Assembly: GCA_032718475.1 (NCBI GenBank) | Contig: JAUCBJ010006447.1 | Location: forward strand, 1 to 59,954 | DNA: 59,954 nt | Reading direction: 5' to 3' | From: Nemertoderma westbladi | Taxonomy: Eukaryota > Xenacoelomorpha > Nemertodermatida > Nemertodermatidae | Shown here: positions 43,178 through 52,275 of the stretch, one piece after another | Position numbering within the stretch: the first letter of the stretch is position 1 | Layout of the letters: every line of letters starts with the position of its first letter | Translations under genes and position numbers: made by a program | Notes under the pieces: generated by a model | Told to the model about the DNA's origin: nothing | Database searches by the model: none | Seen by the model: the letters and a program-made list of their open reading frames with translations, nothing else

Positions 43178-43660
43178 ATGGCTATTTGTACCAAAAAGTG
43201 TTTACTAATAAATAAAATTGTTATGACAGTTGTTAGCATACTTATTGCATTATTTATGATAGTGTATTTTAGTGTGACCTTTAATAACGACGCCCAAATA
43301 GTTTGGTTTGTTATAGGGGGTGGAGCTAACGTCGCGACCCTATTGGTCCACGTGGCCCAGTTTAGGCGTAAATGGCGACCTTCTCATCAGCGATTGGTCA
43401 GATTGCTGAGGATTATCGGGATTCTATTGTTTGAAATGGTTGTCGTGGTAACGACTCTGTCAATTGCCTTAGGGGTCGTTTACAAAGAGGTTTGGAACGG
43501 AAATAGCCACTGGGTTTGGCTCGGACCAATGCTCTTAACGCTCAAAGGCTCCGTTCACCTTATTGTGTTTCCCGGAAAATATGTAACTATGTCAGAAGGA
43601 AATCTTGACAGCGCTGGAGGCGATGTTAATGCTGATGTACATATGACGGAAAGCCAATAA
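43178..43660 (+). CDS. Unknown four-transmembrane protein, single-exon ORF
   Basis: The 160-residue ORF begins MAICTKKCLLINK with a fair Kozak context (AATAATGG). It has four hydrophobic segments: about 14-36 (VMTVVSILIALFMIVYFSV), 42-64 (IVWFVIGGGANVATLLVHV), 78-102 (IIGILLFEMVVVVTTLSIAL) and 112-132 (WVWLGPMLLTLKGSVHLIVF). The connecting loops are short and basic (RRKWRPSHQRLVR) and the tail is acidic (GGDVNADVHMTESQ). I do not recognise a family. The regular spacing and charge asymmetry argue for a real membrane protein rather than a chance ORF. It lies inside the receptor intron on the opposite strand. Confidence 0.5.
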   Translation: MAICTKKCLLINKIVMTVVSILIALFMIVYFSVTFNNDAQIVWFVIGGGANVATLLVHVAQFRRKWRPSHQRLVRLLRIIGILLFEMVVVVTTLSIALGVVYKEVWNGNSHWVWLGPMLLTLKGSVHLIVFPGKYVTMSEGNLDSAGGDVNADVHMTESQ

Positions 43661-44088
43661 CTTTTAATAATAATTTTATCGGTATTTATATTGATAGATT
43701 AATTAAGTGAGTTTACGAGTAGATGTCGTAAAGTTTAATGAAAATGAACTGGAAATGAAAAAGCGACTACGTTATCAGATAAACGAACAAAACTAACAAT
43801 AATTATATTTATTCGCCCTTGTGAAGATTACCAGGTTTTCACTTTTCGGTCGAAAATATATTGAAATTTATTTATGAAAATTTTTCTTCTTCCGAATTCT
43901 TCAGAGTTTTATAGCGCTTATTTCAGCGCTTATTGTTTTGGTAGTTTCAATTTTGGTTAGTTTTTATTGACAACCTGGTATTCTTCACATGGGGCTATAC
44001 TGCAAAGTAACAAATTCTGGTATAGCCTGCTTCACATGGGCCATTTTTTTTATTGAATATTAATCGTGTAATTAATTATAGCCTCCCC
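43661..44088. other. Non-coding intronic DNA
   Basis: An interrupted, roughly symmetric pair of short sequences (CGCCCTTGTGAAGATTACCAGG at about 43815 and ACCTGGTATTCTTCACATGGG at about 43973) forms a weak inverted repeat. There is no gene. Confidence 0.35.
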
Positions 44089-44252
44089 ATGTATTATCTA
44101 CTATGCCTACATAAATCTATTATCTATTGTGCCTACATAAATCTATTATCTATTGTGCCTACATAAATCTATTATCTACTGTGCCTATACATAAATCTAT
44201 TATCTATTGTGCCTACATAAATCTATTATCTATTGTGCCTACATAAATCTGT
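44089..44252 (+). repeat. 26-bp minisatellite, about 6 copies
   Basis: The unit TATTATCTATTGTGCCTACA plus TAAATC repeats with minor variants (TACTATG, a 2-bp insertion in one unit). Confidence 0.85.
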
Positions 44253-44365
44253 TGCACTTTTTATGTTTAAATCCATAGTTGTAATAAAAATGCACAGTAA
44301 TAGAAACAGGATTTTTGATGAACAACCCCGAATACAGATTGATTTATCTCAATAGAACTTAAACT

Positions 44366-44590
44366 GTTTACCAGTTTTTTTTTAATGTTTACCAGATAGA
44401 AGATTGATTTCCTACCAACGAGTATACTCACCCAGAATATTTACCAGATAGAAGAGCGGTTCCCTAAGATAGAAGAGCGGTTTCCTATCAACGGGTTTCC
44501 TACCAACGAGTTGACTTAAGCTAAATGTTTACCAGATAGAAGAGCGATTTCCTACCAACGAGTATACTCACTCAGAATGTTTACCAGCAG
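44366..44590. repeat. Copies of a receptor splice-donor segment, distal cluster
   Basis: Several imperfect copies of GTTTACCAGATAGAAGAGCG followed by (A)TTTCCTACCAACGAGTATACTCAC occur. On the minus strand this is the 3' end of the 45565-45808 exon plus its donor (GTGAGT). The period is about 52-55 bp with deletions. An A-rich AAAAAAAGG array follows to 44757. Confidence 0.8.
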
Positions 44591-44599
44591 CCCTCCCAG

Positions 44600-44757
44600 C
44601 CAAAAAAAAACGATGAAAAAAAGGAAAAAAGGAATTTATATTTTCAAAAAAAAAGGAAATAAAGGATATGATGCAGTTAAAAAAAAAGGACAAAAAGGAT
44701 CGATACGGTTCAAAAAAAAGGGAAAAACTGAATTGATATTATCTTTAAAAAAAGGAT
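44600..44757 (+). repeat. A-rich AAAAAAAGG-type low-complexity tract
   Basis: Runs of 7-9 As are separated by GG and short words. The lysine-rich ORF over it is a composition artefact. A similar tract occurs at 45375-45450 beside the second donor-repeat cluster, suggesting both parts were duplicated together. Confidence 0.7.
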
Positions 44758-45464
44758 AGTAAACATTATATTTCATTAACCTTATATATATAGGCCTATA
44801 AAGAAACGTCACTGTATGTTTCTAAATTTCACCTTTTTGCCTAGATCAGAGATGGTTGAGTTCGGCCGATTGATGGTCATTGTTAGAGGTTTATCAAACG
44901 CTTGTAAATAGAACTTTAGTTTGAAAGAAATATAAGGCCCAAAAACTTTGGTACGGATTTCTGGTCGTGACTACATTTATATAAATAACAAAAATACTTT
45001 TAGAGCCATCTCCAGGGGAAAACGGATGCAAATACTGTAATAGCTGATTACGAGCAAAGGTGAAACTATAACCCTTGTTATAGAATTAACTTTATTGTTT
45101 TGTTTAGAAAAGACAGCCACTGCAACCTGTTCCTTTCCCTAAATTGAAAAACAACAATATTAATTCACCATTACGGGTTTTGTGTCAATCATAATATATC
45201 CACCCCTCAGAAAATAAATAAATTTACAGTTCCCTCAACTGCTACATTTTTATGGTAGATTAGATTGTGATTTTTATCAAAATAAACATACTCAAAATAA
45301 AAATCGGCATTATTATGCCCGTCAATCTCTGTTTTGTTAATATCATCAGCAAGCTGAAGTTGATCTTCTAAACCAAAAAAAGGGGAAAAAAATGTGTGAA
45401 AATGGACAAAAAAAAGGAAATGTTCTAAAAAAAAAAGGAAAAAAAGGAAACTCTGGGAAGCGTG
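44758..45464. other. Non-coding intronic DNA
   Basis: It contains a single copy (about 45100-45165) of the AACCTGTTCCTTTCCCT repeat that is amplified at 50.95-51.43 kb, and an A-rich tract at 45375-45450. I see no gene. Confidence 0.4.
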
Positions 45465-45600
45465 TACCAGATAGAAGAGCTGTTTCCTACCGTCAACGAG
45501 TTTACTCACCGATAATGTTTACCAGATAGAAGAGCTGTTTCCTACCGTCAACGAGTTTACTCACCGAGAATGTTTACCAGATAGAAGAGCGGTTTCCGCC
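45462..45600. repeat. Splice-donor segment repeat, proximal cluster (~55 bp, 2 extra copies)
   Basis: Units starting at about 45462, 45517 and 45572 share TTTACCAGATAGAAGAGC, (G/T)GTTTCC, TACCGTCAACGAGTTTACTC and ACCGA. The 45572 unit contains the true end of the ligand-binding exon. The other two are intronic copies, each with its own GTGAGT donor on the minus strand. Confidence 0.85.
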
Positions 45601-45808
45601 GGACTATAAACGAGTAGGTTATATCCGGGAATGGAATATCACCGCAACATCCCGGGTACTTCTCGATGTGTTTCGCTCCTGGCGCCCCAACCAGATCCCA
45701 TTGGGAGTTCTCCAAGTAATCCTCTCGTTTCACTTCCTTGTCTTTGAGGATGAGGTCTAGGAAATATCCATTGTGACTCCATGGCCCGAACTTTAAGCTG
45801 CATACGTG
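45565..45808 (-). CDS. Nicotinic receptor subunit exon: ligand-binding domain, loop C, alpha type
   Basis: The exon follows a TTATTTCAG acceptor and ends G/GTGAGT (phase 1). It encodes HVCSLKFGPWSHNGYFLDL (the second Cys-loop cysteine with the KFG-W motif), ENSQWDLVGAPG, and loop C KYPGCCGDIPFPDITYSF followed by RRKPLFYLVNIL at the start of TM1. The adjacent CC pair marks an alpha-type, agonist-binding subunit. Upstream exons (signal peptide, loops A and B) are expected to the right but I did not find them in the window. Confidence 0.93.
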
Positions 45809-45847
45809 CTGAAATAATGGATTTCGTAATAATTATACTGCAAATAT

Positions 45848-46982
45848 TGTTCGCGCTTTTAGACCTTTAACAGTTTAACCTGTTAATTTATGTGTCTTAT
45901 GATGTCTGACAACCCGTACAAATATGACCACAGCCGAAGCCAGTCTAGCGCGGTGTATGACCCACCGGAGGTGAGAGACTGGATTCGATGGCAGAGAGAA
46001 CCGTAGGACGCAGACCTAATAATACTACGCAGAGATACTTATACTAATTACAACGGGTGGACATGAGACTGCACAGTGTTTACATTCTTTAGGAATGTAT
46101 ATTTATTCGCTCGCACTCACATCACTGACAATAGTACTGAAACACGCTAATTTACCGACTGTCACCAATTTTACTCGCATATAAGGAGAACTTAACTCAC
46201 GTACGTTGGGGACTATGAAACAGCATAAACTCATACAAACCACTGTTATTTGAACTATGCAATTGTGAATAGTAAACCCCTCCGCCTACCTCAATGATCA
46301 TGAAAACCAAGAGATCTACCGGTTATTCGTAAGTATTCTCCAACCATTAACATTAATCAATATACGTAACGAATCGCAGTGTTATAACAATATAAATTAC
46401 GTGGTGTGCTGCATTTAATCATCAGTCAGATGTCAGAAAGTCAGGAATGGACGAGAGATAATTTACCGTGCTGTGTAATTCCCTGGCACTCTAGCCTCAT
46501 GGTCTTTTGGACAAAGTCAGAAAATGAATAAACACACACACCACACACTCAAGGGCTGCAAGAATATTCTTGCCTCAAGTAGTTCACAAAGCATGAATCA
46601 TATCGAACGCCGTAGAATGTATGGAACATGCAAGAACTCCCAATCAGGGACCAGTTTCCATGCCATCAACCCGTAACCAATGGATCCGGTATTTCAGTGA
46701 CCTAAGATGACCTAAGAGGGAAAGTATACTGATTGAACAGTGACTAACAAAGAAGAATGTAAACAAAGAGAATAATATCCAATGGCTAGTGATTTCGTAA
46801 TCTGAGTATTTGGGTTTCTGTGGGAATGTAGGGGAAAATGTTATACTGAGAATAAACGCTTGAAGGAGTAAGTTTACATCAGTTCATGTTATAAAATACA
46901 AAGTTCTTGAGAGTTTTCAAGGGTATTGAGTAACCAGCGCATTGTGTAAAATGGGGACATTTTGGCCACAAAAGCTTTAACA
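45848..46982 (-). repeat. 3' LTR of element copy 2
   Basis: The minus strand begins TGTTAAAGCTTTTGTGG and ends AAAAGCGCGAACA, parallel to the first element's TGTAAAAGCTTCTGTGG and AAAAGCGCGTACA. Internal blocks such as CCAGTCT-GGATTCG and AGCCGAAGCCAGTC are shared, but overall divergence is large. Confidence 0.7.
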
Positions 46983-47075
46983 CTGCTCCCAGAAAATGGG
47001 ACTTAGGTCTATAAAATATACATAGAGTCACAATTTCTTAATATAATAACTACTCTAAACAATAAATCTTTCTTT

Positions 47076-47504
47076 CTAGAAACGTTTATGGAGTTTCTTG
47101 AACTTTTGGGTGGTGGTTGTCTTCACCCCGGCGCTACAAGCCACTTTACTCGGAGGACTATAGCTCCTCCGGGAAGGGTGCAATACAATTGCATCAGAAG
47201 GGTTGGGGTTATGGTCAGTGTATCCACCAGTAGAGGTACCTGGTTGGTCGATGTCCATAGAGGATGCATTTCTCTCCTGGGATGGTGTTTCGGTATCAAC
47301 ATGTCTACCAGAGGGTCGAAGGGATTGTCGCACGATCTTTAGTGCTCGTCTCAAAACCGCAGCTTGGACTGGTCCCGCCTTAGTTGTTTGTACGACTGCC
47401 GTTGGTAAGCCGTGGAACGTTAGGAATTTCTGGGGTTTAACAGTTCTAACTAGTTCCTGTTCCCTAGCCTTGTATTCATAGGGCCGTCGGTGGACCTCTT
47501 GCAA
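47076..47504 (-). CDS. Accessory ORF C, element copy 2 (unknown family)
   Basis: The 142-residue open frame begins on a TTG right after a stop, so it may continue ORF B by frameshift. It has a basic N-terminal half (VLRRALKIVRQSLRPSGRH), a Ser/Thr/Pro-rich linker (MDIDQPGTSTGG) and the conserved PSDAIVLHPSRRSYSPPSKV motif with a basic KFKKLHKRF end. The motif and tail are shared with 25613-25864. It has no recognised domain. Confidence 0.5.
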   Translation of the reverse strand: MQEVHRRPYEYKAREQELVRTVKPQKFLTFHGLPTAVVQTTKAGPVQAAVLRRALKIVRQSLRPSGRHVDTETPSQERNASSMDIDQPGTSTGGYTDHNPNPSDAIVLHPSRRSYSPPSKVACSAGVKTTTTQKFKKLHKRF

Positions 47505-47534
47505 CTAGGGATGTGCAATAAGAAATGTCTCACC

Positions 47535-47969
47535 CTATTCCAGGTCTCGGCTGATACAACCAAGTAGATTATATGAGTCCAGGTTGTTGGGGTTGATATT
47601 TTTCAAATATTTTCTAACATATTTGGTGGAAATGGACTCACCAACACATTTGATTAGTTCGTAACTGGGAATACGAGTTTTTTGTTCGATTTGGGGAAAT
47701 AGGCAGGGGTGAAATGCGTACACTCCCTCATAGGCGCGTCCGGGATAGTAACGGTGACGTGAGTCGCAGTGAAGGTCTGCGCTAGCTTCCCAAGCTCGTA
47801 TGTATTGCAATACAATCAACTCATCTACTCTCTCCATGTCGGGGCTAAAAGGGCAATCCAAACTAGTGTGTCCCTTTAACTGACAGTAATGACATTGTGT
47901 CATGAACTGTGGGCAGACAGCGAAGATATGCTTATTATTAATGTGACAATAAGCACAATATATCTCCAT
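47535..47969 (-). CDS. Accessory ORF B, element copy 2, CCHC zinc-knuckle protein
   Basis: The 144-residue ORF with ATG begins MEIYCAYCHINNKHIFAVC and contains a proper CCHC knuckle, CHYCQLKGHTSLDC, plus an adjacent CAYC...C set. A YYPGRAYEGVYAFHPCLFP block and a helical C-terminus (YELIKCVGESISTKYVRKYL) follow. CCHC knuckles bind single-stranded nucleic acid in gag proteins, so an RNA-binding or gag-like role is a reasonable inference. The family is not recognised. Confidence 0.55.
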   Translation of the reverse strand: MEIYCAYCHINNKHIFAVCPQFMTQCHYCQLKGHTSLDCPFSPDMERVDELIVLQYIRAWEASADLHCDSRHRYYPGRAYEGVYAFHPCLFPQIEQKTRIPSYELIKCVGESISTKYVRKYLKNINPNNLDSYNLLGCISRDLE

Positions 47970-48445
47970 TTGTAGTTGGTCTTTGAAGTAAGAACAGGTT
48001 CTTCAGAGTCTCTAGTGGTATCTTGGTTTGCTTCTCCTGTAGCTGACTTACTCGTCAGATTGCGCCTTTTTTCCAAGAAATCAATTAGAAGTAAATGTAT
48101 CTCGAATCAATATCTTTCTCCAGGTTTTCGATTTTAATCTCCATTACTGAGTATCCCGAGGGTATCTGGGGTTGCTGCAGGACGGAGGAATGCGTGTTCT
48201 GGGTGCAAACATCTTTAAAGATGGCAAACCCAGCACTAACCAGTTTCTTAGCGGCGGCATCCCGGAGGCTGAGCTTTGTCAGTGCGCGGTCTTTAAACTG
48301 ACAATCAACGTTCCGAAACGGAGTCAGAAAGCACCTAAAACATTGAAACCAAATAAACTTATTGTGTTCTTATTACGCTCGTATTTGGGGAGTTTATTTC
48401 CCAAGATGAGGGAATGAGAATGTATCGCTCAGCTGCACACATTGG

Positions 48446-48979
48446 TTAACCATCCGGAAAGTGCTGTGTTCTCAAATATGGCGTAGATGGCCAAGGAAGG
48501 ACGGAGGGGAACACTAGTGAGACTACAAACTGCGCCAATCGCGATATGCTTCTCCACTCGCTGATTCTACTCTTCCGGTCGAATGAGTTTTCCCAAAACT
48601 CTGGTAGAGAATAAACGCGTTCGAGGTCGATATCATGATCGATTTGTGGTTTGTTGTTCCGGCTCCGTTGTGCGTGAAACTTGAATAAAACCATCTCTGT
48701 TTCCGTATCCAAAGCGTCAGTATCATGTAAATCGATAGGATGACCAGTAGTTAAGAAATCCATATACGTACCATTGCGATGCATATAGCGCGAGGTGAAT
48801 TTTCTATAATCTAGTTCTCGCTTAAGCTGATCCTCGGTCATCGGTGGTTCGATGTAACGTCCATCATCCGCAGTCGTAGGTGGACTAACGTCACCGCTCA
48901 ACAAACTATCGAGAAACGCTTGTAGAGGTTGCGTATATTTTTCCCTAATACTAAGGTCTTCTTCTATCAATTCAGTCAT
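48446..48979 (-). CDS. Accessory ORF A, element copy 2 (unknown family)
   Basis: The 177-residue ORF with ATG begins MTELIEEDLSIREKYTQPLQ and contains YIEPPMTEDQLKREL, RKFTSRYMHRNGTYMDFL and TTGHPIDLHDTD. These are shared with 24567-24989 of the first element at clearly more than 50% identity over the first 85 residues. The later part (DHDIDLERVYSLPEFWENSF) is not seen in frame in the first element. It has no membrane segment or signal peptide. The upstream leader (GGCAGCGACGCCCGCTAGCC) is also conserved, perhaps marking a spliced-leader exon or internal promoter. Confidence 0.55.
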   Translation of the reverse strand: MTELIEEDLSIREKYTQPLQAFLDSLLSGDVSPPTTADDGRYIEPPMTEDQLKRELDYRKFTSRYMHRNGTYMDFLTTGHPIDLHDTDALDTETEMVLFKFHAQRSRNNKPQIDHDIDLERVYSLPEFWENSFDRKSRISEWRSISRLAQFVVSLVFPSVLPWPSTPYLRTQHFPDG

Positions 48980-49619
48980 TGTACAGTATATGGGAGTTTA
49001 TTATCGATAATGGAAGGCTAGCGGGCGTCGCTGCCTGGCTCCTCAACCGGCCCCTGGACAGGCTGAGATCCTCAACGCTGATATACCGTCGTCGCTATGT
49101 TTACGCCAACGGAGTAGCTACAAAACGACAACGATAATCAACGCGAGTCACTCCACTGTACGTCCCAAGGGCTCCAAGATGCTTGAGATACTGGTCGCAG
49201 GTAAGGGATTACTTTCACAATTGCGGCTCACTACAACTGTAAACACACTTTAGTAGTAACATTCACCTATAAATGCACAAATTCCATATTCATACCACAA
49301 TTTGCACAATTTGGGGCCATTTGTCCCTTAGTCAAATACCTTCCAGAATGTCACGGTTGTTGTTGTTTATGTTTAATAGTCGAGCACTTCACAAAGACTA
49401 TACTATACTGAAAGACACATTTTCTCTCGTTTTCATTACCCTAACTTTTCAAGATATTTATTGCAAATACCTTTTAAAGAAACCTGAATGTAAATATATT
49501 AGTAGGGATGTGAGTTTGAAAATGTTTGGAAATTTCCGTAAATTTCCTATACATTTTCCGGAAATGTCCTATACATTTTCCGGAAATTACCTTTTTTATT
49601 AATTACTTTATTTAGCACA

Positions 49620-50190
49620 TTTCTGAAAACATATAGTTTCTTGCGTACTTGAGTGGCGTTCTTGAGACCAAATGGCATCCGAACGAACTCGAAGAGGCCG
49701 AATGGAGTGACAACTACGGTATTGGGAATGTCTCTGGGCTCCACGGGGATCTGGTGGTATGGTAGCCCCGCACCAGGTCGACCTTGGAAAAGATTGTGGC
49801 CCTGGCGAGTCGCACTGAGAAGTCCTGGATGTGCAGGATGGGGTACCGATCAGGGGTCGTTGAGGAGATGGTAGTCGCTGCAGGGCTGCCAAGCCAACCG
49901 CCATTTGGTTTGGGTGCCATGTGGAGGGGAGACGACCACGGACTATTCGAGCGGCGAATAATCCCTATCTCCTCCATCTTCCGGAACTCCTCCCTCGCGA
50001 TGTTGAGTTTATCGGGTGTGAAGTCGGTGGGTGCGGGCATGGATGGGGGCGACCGGTGGTCGGTATGTGGTGTTCCACACCATGGTGGGTAGCCGAGTCT
50101 GAGAAGGTTGGCGTCGTGACGGTCTGATGACGGTGGGGAACTCTGCCAGGTGGTTAGAGTAAACTCGGTCCATGGAGGTTGACATGAGGT
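49620..50190 (-). pseudogene. Ty3/gypsy reverse transcriptase fragment
   Basis: Minus-strand frames carry gypsy-type RT motifs: KLNIAREEFRKMEEIGIIRR, SNSPWSSPLHMAPKPNGGW, DRYPILHIQDF, ATIFSKVDLVRGYH, and in another frame VVTPFGLFEFVRMPFGLKNA. The PWSSPLH and PFGLFEF(V/L)RMPFGLKNA blocks are diagnostic. Frameshifts separate the blocks and the YVDD region is lost. It is a different family from the BEL/Pao-type element next to it. Confidence 0.85.
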
Positions 50191-50461
50191 ATATTATATA
50201 TATATATATTATTCTTTAATACTGTAATACAACATAAAAGCATATTTTTGCATACAGCTGAATTAATAAAGTATTAATATTTAGTTTAAAAACGTAATAA
50301 TTTCAAATTTAACATTTTTTTATAACTACAGTATACTGGGTATTTTTGTGACATGACGTTCAAGGGGAGGGGGGGTCTTAAATCGTCAAAAAAAAGCGTG
50401 ACATAATTTGTGCACGGCCCCTTATGGGTTTTCTACAGTATGATGCTGATCCAGGCAGGAA

Positions 50462-50483
50462 GGGGGGGGGGGGGGGGGGGGGG
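50462..50483 (+). repeat. G22 homopolymer tract
   Basis: Uninterrupted 22 Gs at the left edge of the minisatellite block. Confidence 0.9.
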
Positions 50484-50489
50484 TGAAAT

Positions 50490-50955
50490 TTCGTGTCAGA
50501 TCACTAAGTACGATATTGGAAACCCTGGTAGAAAGTTAGGGAGGGATCCCCGTGTCAGTTTACTAAGTAATATATTGGAAACCCTGGTAGAAAGTTAGGG
50601 AGGTATCCCGTGTCAGTTCACTATGTAAGAAAGTTAGGGAGGGATCCCCGTGTCAGTTCACTAAGTAAGATATTGGAAACCCTGGTAGAAAGTTAGGGAG
50701 GGATACCTTGTCAGTTCAAAATGTAAGATATTTGAAACCCTGGTAGAAAGTTAGGGAGGGATCCCGTGTCAGTTCACTTTGTAAGAAAGTTAGGGAGGGA
50801 TCCCGTATCAGTTCACTATGTAAGATATTGGAAACCCTGGTAGGAAGTAAGGGAGGGATTCCCGTGTCAGTTCACTATGTAAGAATGTTAGGGAGGGATC
50901 CCCGTGTTAGTTCACTATGTAAGATATTGGAAACCCTGGTTGAAAGTTAGGGAGA
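50490..50955 (+). repeat. Minisatellite with GAAAGTTAGGGAGGGATCCC units
   Basis: Units of about 60 bp (AAGATATTGGAAACCCTGGT, AGAAAGTTAGGGAGGGATCC, CCGTGTCAGTTCACTATGT) alternate with ~40-bp shortened units lacking the middle part. There are about 9 copies in total. Confidence 0.85.
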
Positions 50956-51430
50956 TTTTGGTTAGAAATGCCCGCCTCTGTAACCTGTTCCTTTCCCTCA
51001 ATTGGTAACAATATTGTTGTGGTTAAGCACGTCTTTGTGACCTGTTCCTTTCCCTCAATTATTAACACAATCGTTTATTGTCTTGGTTAGAAAATCCCGC
51101 CTCAGTAACCTGTTCCTTTCCCTAAAGTTGTAACAATATCGTTTATTATTTAGGTTAGAAAAGTCCACCCCTGTAACCAGTTCTTTTCCCTCAATTGAAC
51201 AATGTCGTTTACTGTTCAGGTTACAAAAACATGCATCTGTAACCTGTTCCTTTCCCTCAATTTTTAACAATATTGTTTATTGTTTAGTTTAGAAATGCGA
51301 ACCTCTGTAACCAGTTCTTTTCCCTCAATTGAACAATGTCGTTTATTGTTTTGGTTAGAAATGCATGCATATGTAACCTGTTCCTTTCTCTCAATTTGTA
51401 ACAATATCGATTATTGTTTTGCTTAGAGAA
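50956..51430 (+). repeat. Minisatellite with TAACCTGTTCCTTTCCCTCA units
   Basis: About eight units of 60-64 bp contain TAACCTGTTCCTTTCCCTCA, AATTG, TAACAATATCGTTTATTGTT and TTGGTTAGAAA. Single copies or reverse copies of the same unit occur at about 45100, 51640 and 57335, so it is also dispersed. Confidence 0.85.
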
Positions 51431-51951
51431 GCTCGTCCTCCTTTTATATAAATCAACCTAACATTTTTAATTGTAAATCCCCTGATCCCCTACTGAATAT
51501 CGCTCAGCATTATATGCCGATTATAGGTTATCTTATAGCTTATTATTCTCATATAACCATTCTACCCCAAAGAGCCAGTTACGACCCAAAGAGCGTAAGT
51601 TCCCAAAGAGCGTTAGGCCATTGCTAATTAAAGGGGCAGTTTAGTAAAGGAGCAGGTTACAGGAGGCGTGTTGGGGGAACCAAAACAATAAACAAAAATT
51701 AACACATGTTTTTTATACGGGTCTTTATTTTTTTTTTCTTTATCGTTAATTGTTTTGTAGTCACCCACCAATAGATGGATATTATTACGTGATAAAACGA
51801 TGGCCGTTGGGGACCATCGTAACTACAATACATAGATAATTGGTTCCATGATAAATAAATTGGCGTCAACTACTAGCGAGGTATTGTTAAACAACCTCTG
51901 TTACGATTTTATAAAGTGACGAGGCCGCAAACCTTCCATTGTAAAGTTCCA
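51431..51951. other. Non-coding DNA
   Basis: It includes a CCCAAAGAGCG-like short repeat at 51568-51612 and one reverse copy of the CCTGTTCC unit. There is no gene. Confidence 0.4.
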
Positions 51952-52206
51952 TTATTTTTGTATTCCCTGAATCAAACTAGCAGAGTTACCCACCGATGTT
52001 GGTGGGGATAGAGGCCTAATATTCTTAGTAGCTACCGGTGTATCTGTTATATCTATTGTATTTGGATCTAATTGGTACCTAATTCTATACCCACGTCCAC
52101 TTATAAGCCGCTCCACTCCCTTAAGCATTGTACCAGCTGCATTCAGTATTACAGTCAGCCAAACCCAGAAAGTATTAAAGGCCCCAACTGCTGATGGTTG
52201 TGTCAT
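51952..52206 (-). CDS. Small single-TM protein, unknown, divergent from the zinc-finger gene
   Basis: The ATG at 52206 gives 84 residues, MTQPSAVGAFNTFWVWLTVI followed by LNAAGTMLKGVERLISGRGY and a polar proline-containing tail. One hydrophobic segment (about 8-27) could span a membrane. The start is 70 bp from, and divergent to, the zinc-finger ATG at 52276, so they may share a promoter. I do not recognise a family; chance cannot be excluded at this length. Confidence 0.35.
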   Translation of the reverse strand: MTQPSAVGAFNTFWVWLTVILNAAGTMLKGVERLISGRGYRIRYQLDPNTIDITDTPVATKNIRPLSPPTSVGNSASLIQGIQK

Positions 52207-52275
52207 TAATTTCAATTATATTTGTAATATTTGACTGTCACATTTAAACGTCACTTAGTCCGAATTGTATTAAAT

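Larger units (their letters stand above)
45848..49380 (-). mobile_element. Second copy of the BEL/Pao-type element family, 3' part only
   Basis: On the minus strand it contains, in order, a 5' flank matching 24195-24566 of the first element, accessory ORFs A, B and C, a polypurine-like CTGGGAGCAG, and a ~1135-bp LTR ending at 45848. The LTR end is only 40 bp from the receptor acceptor at 45809. No left LTR or gag is seen to the right of about 49380, where similarity stops. It is clearly older than, or a different subfamily from, the first copy. Confidence 0.75.

Noticed and set aside
44577-44759. Lysine-rich ORF
   Set aside because: Composition artefact of the AAAAAAAGG tract.
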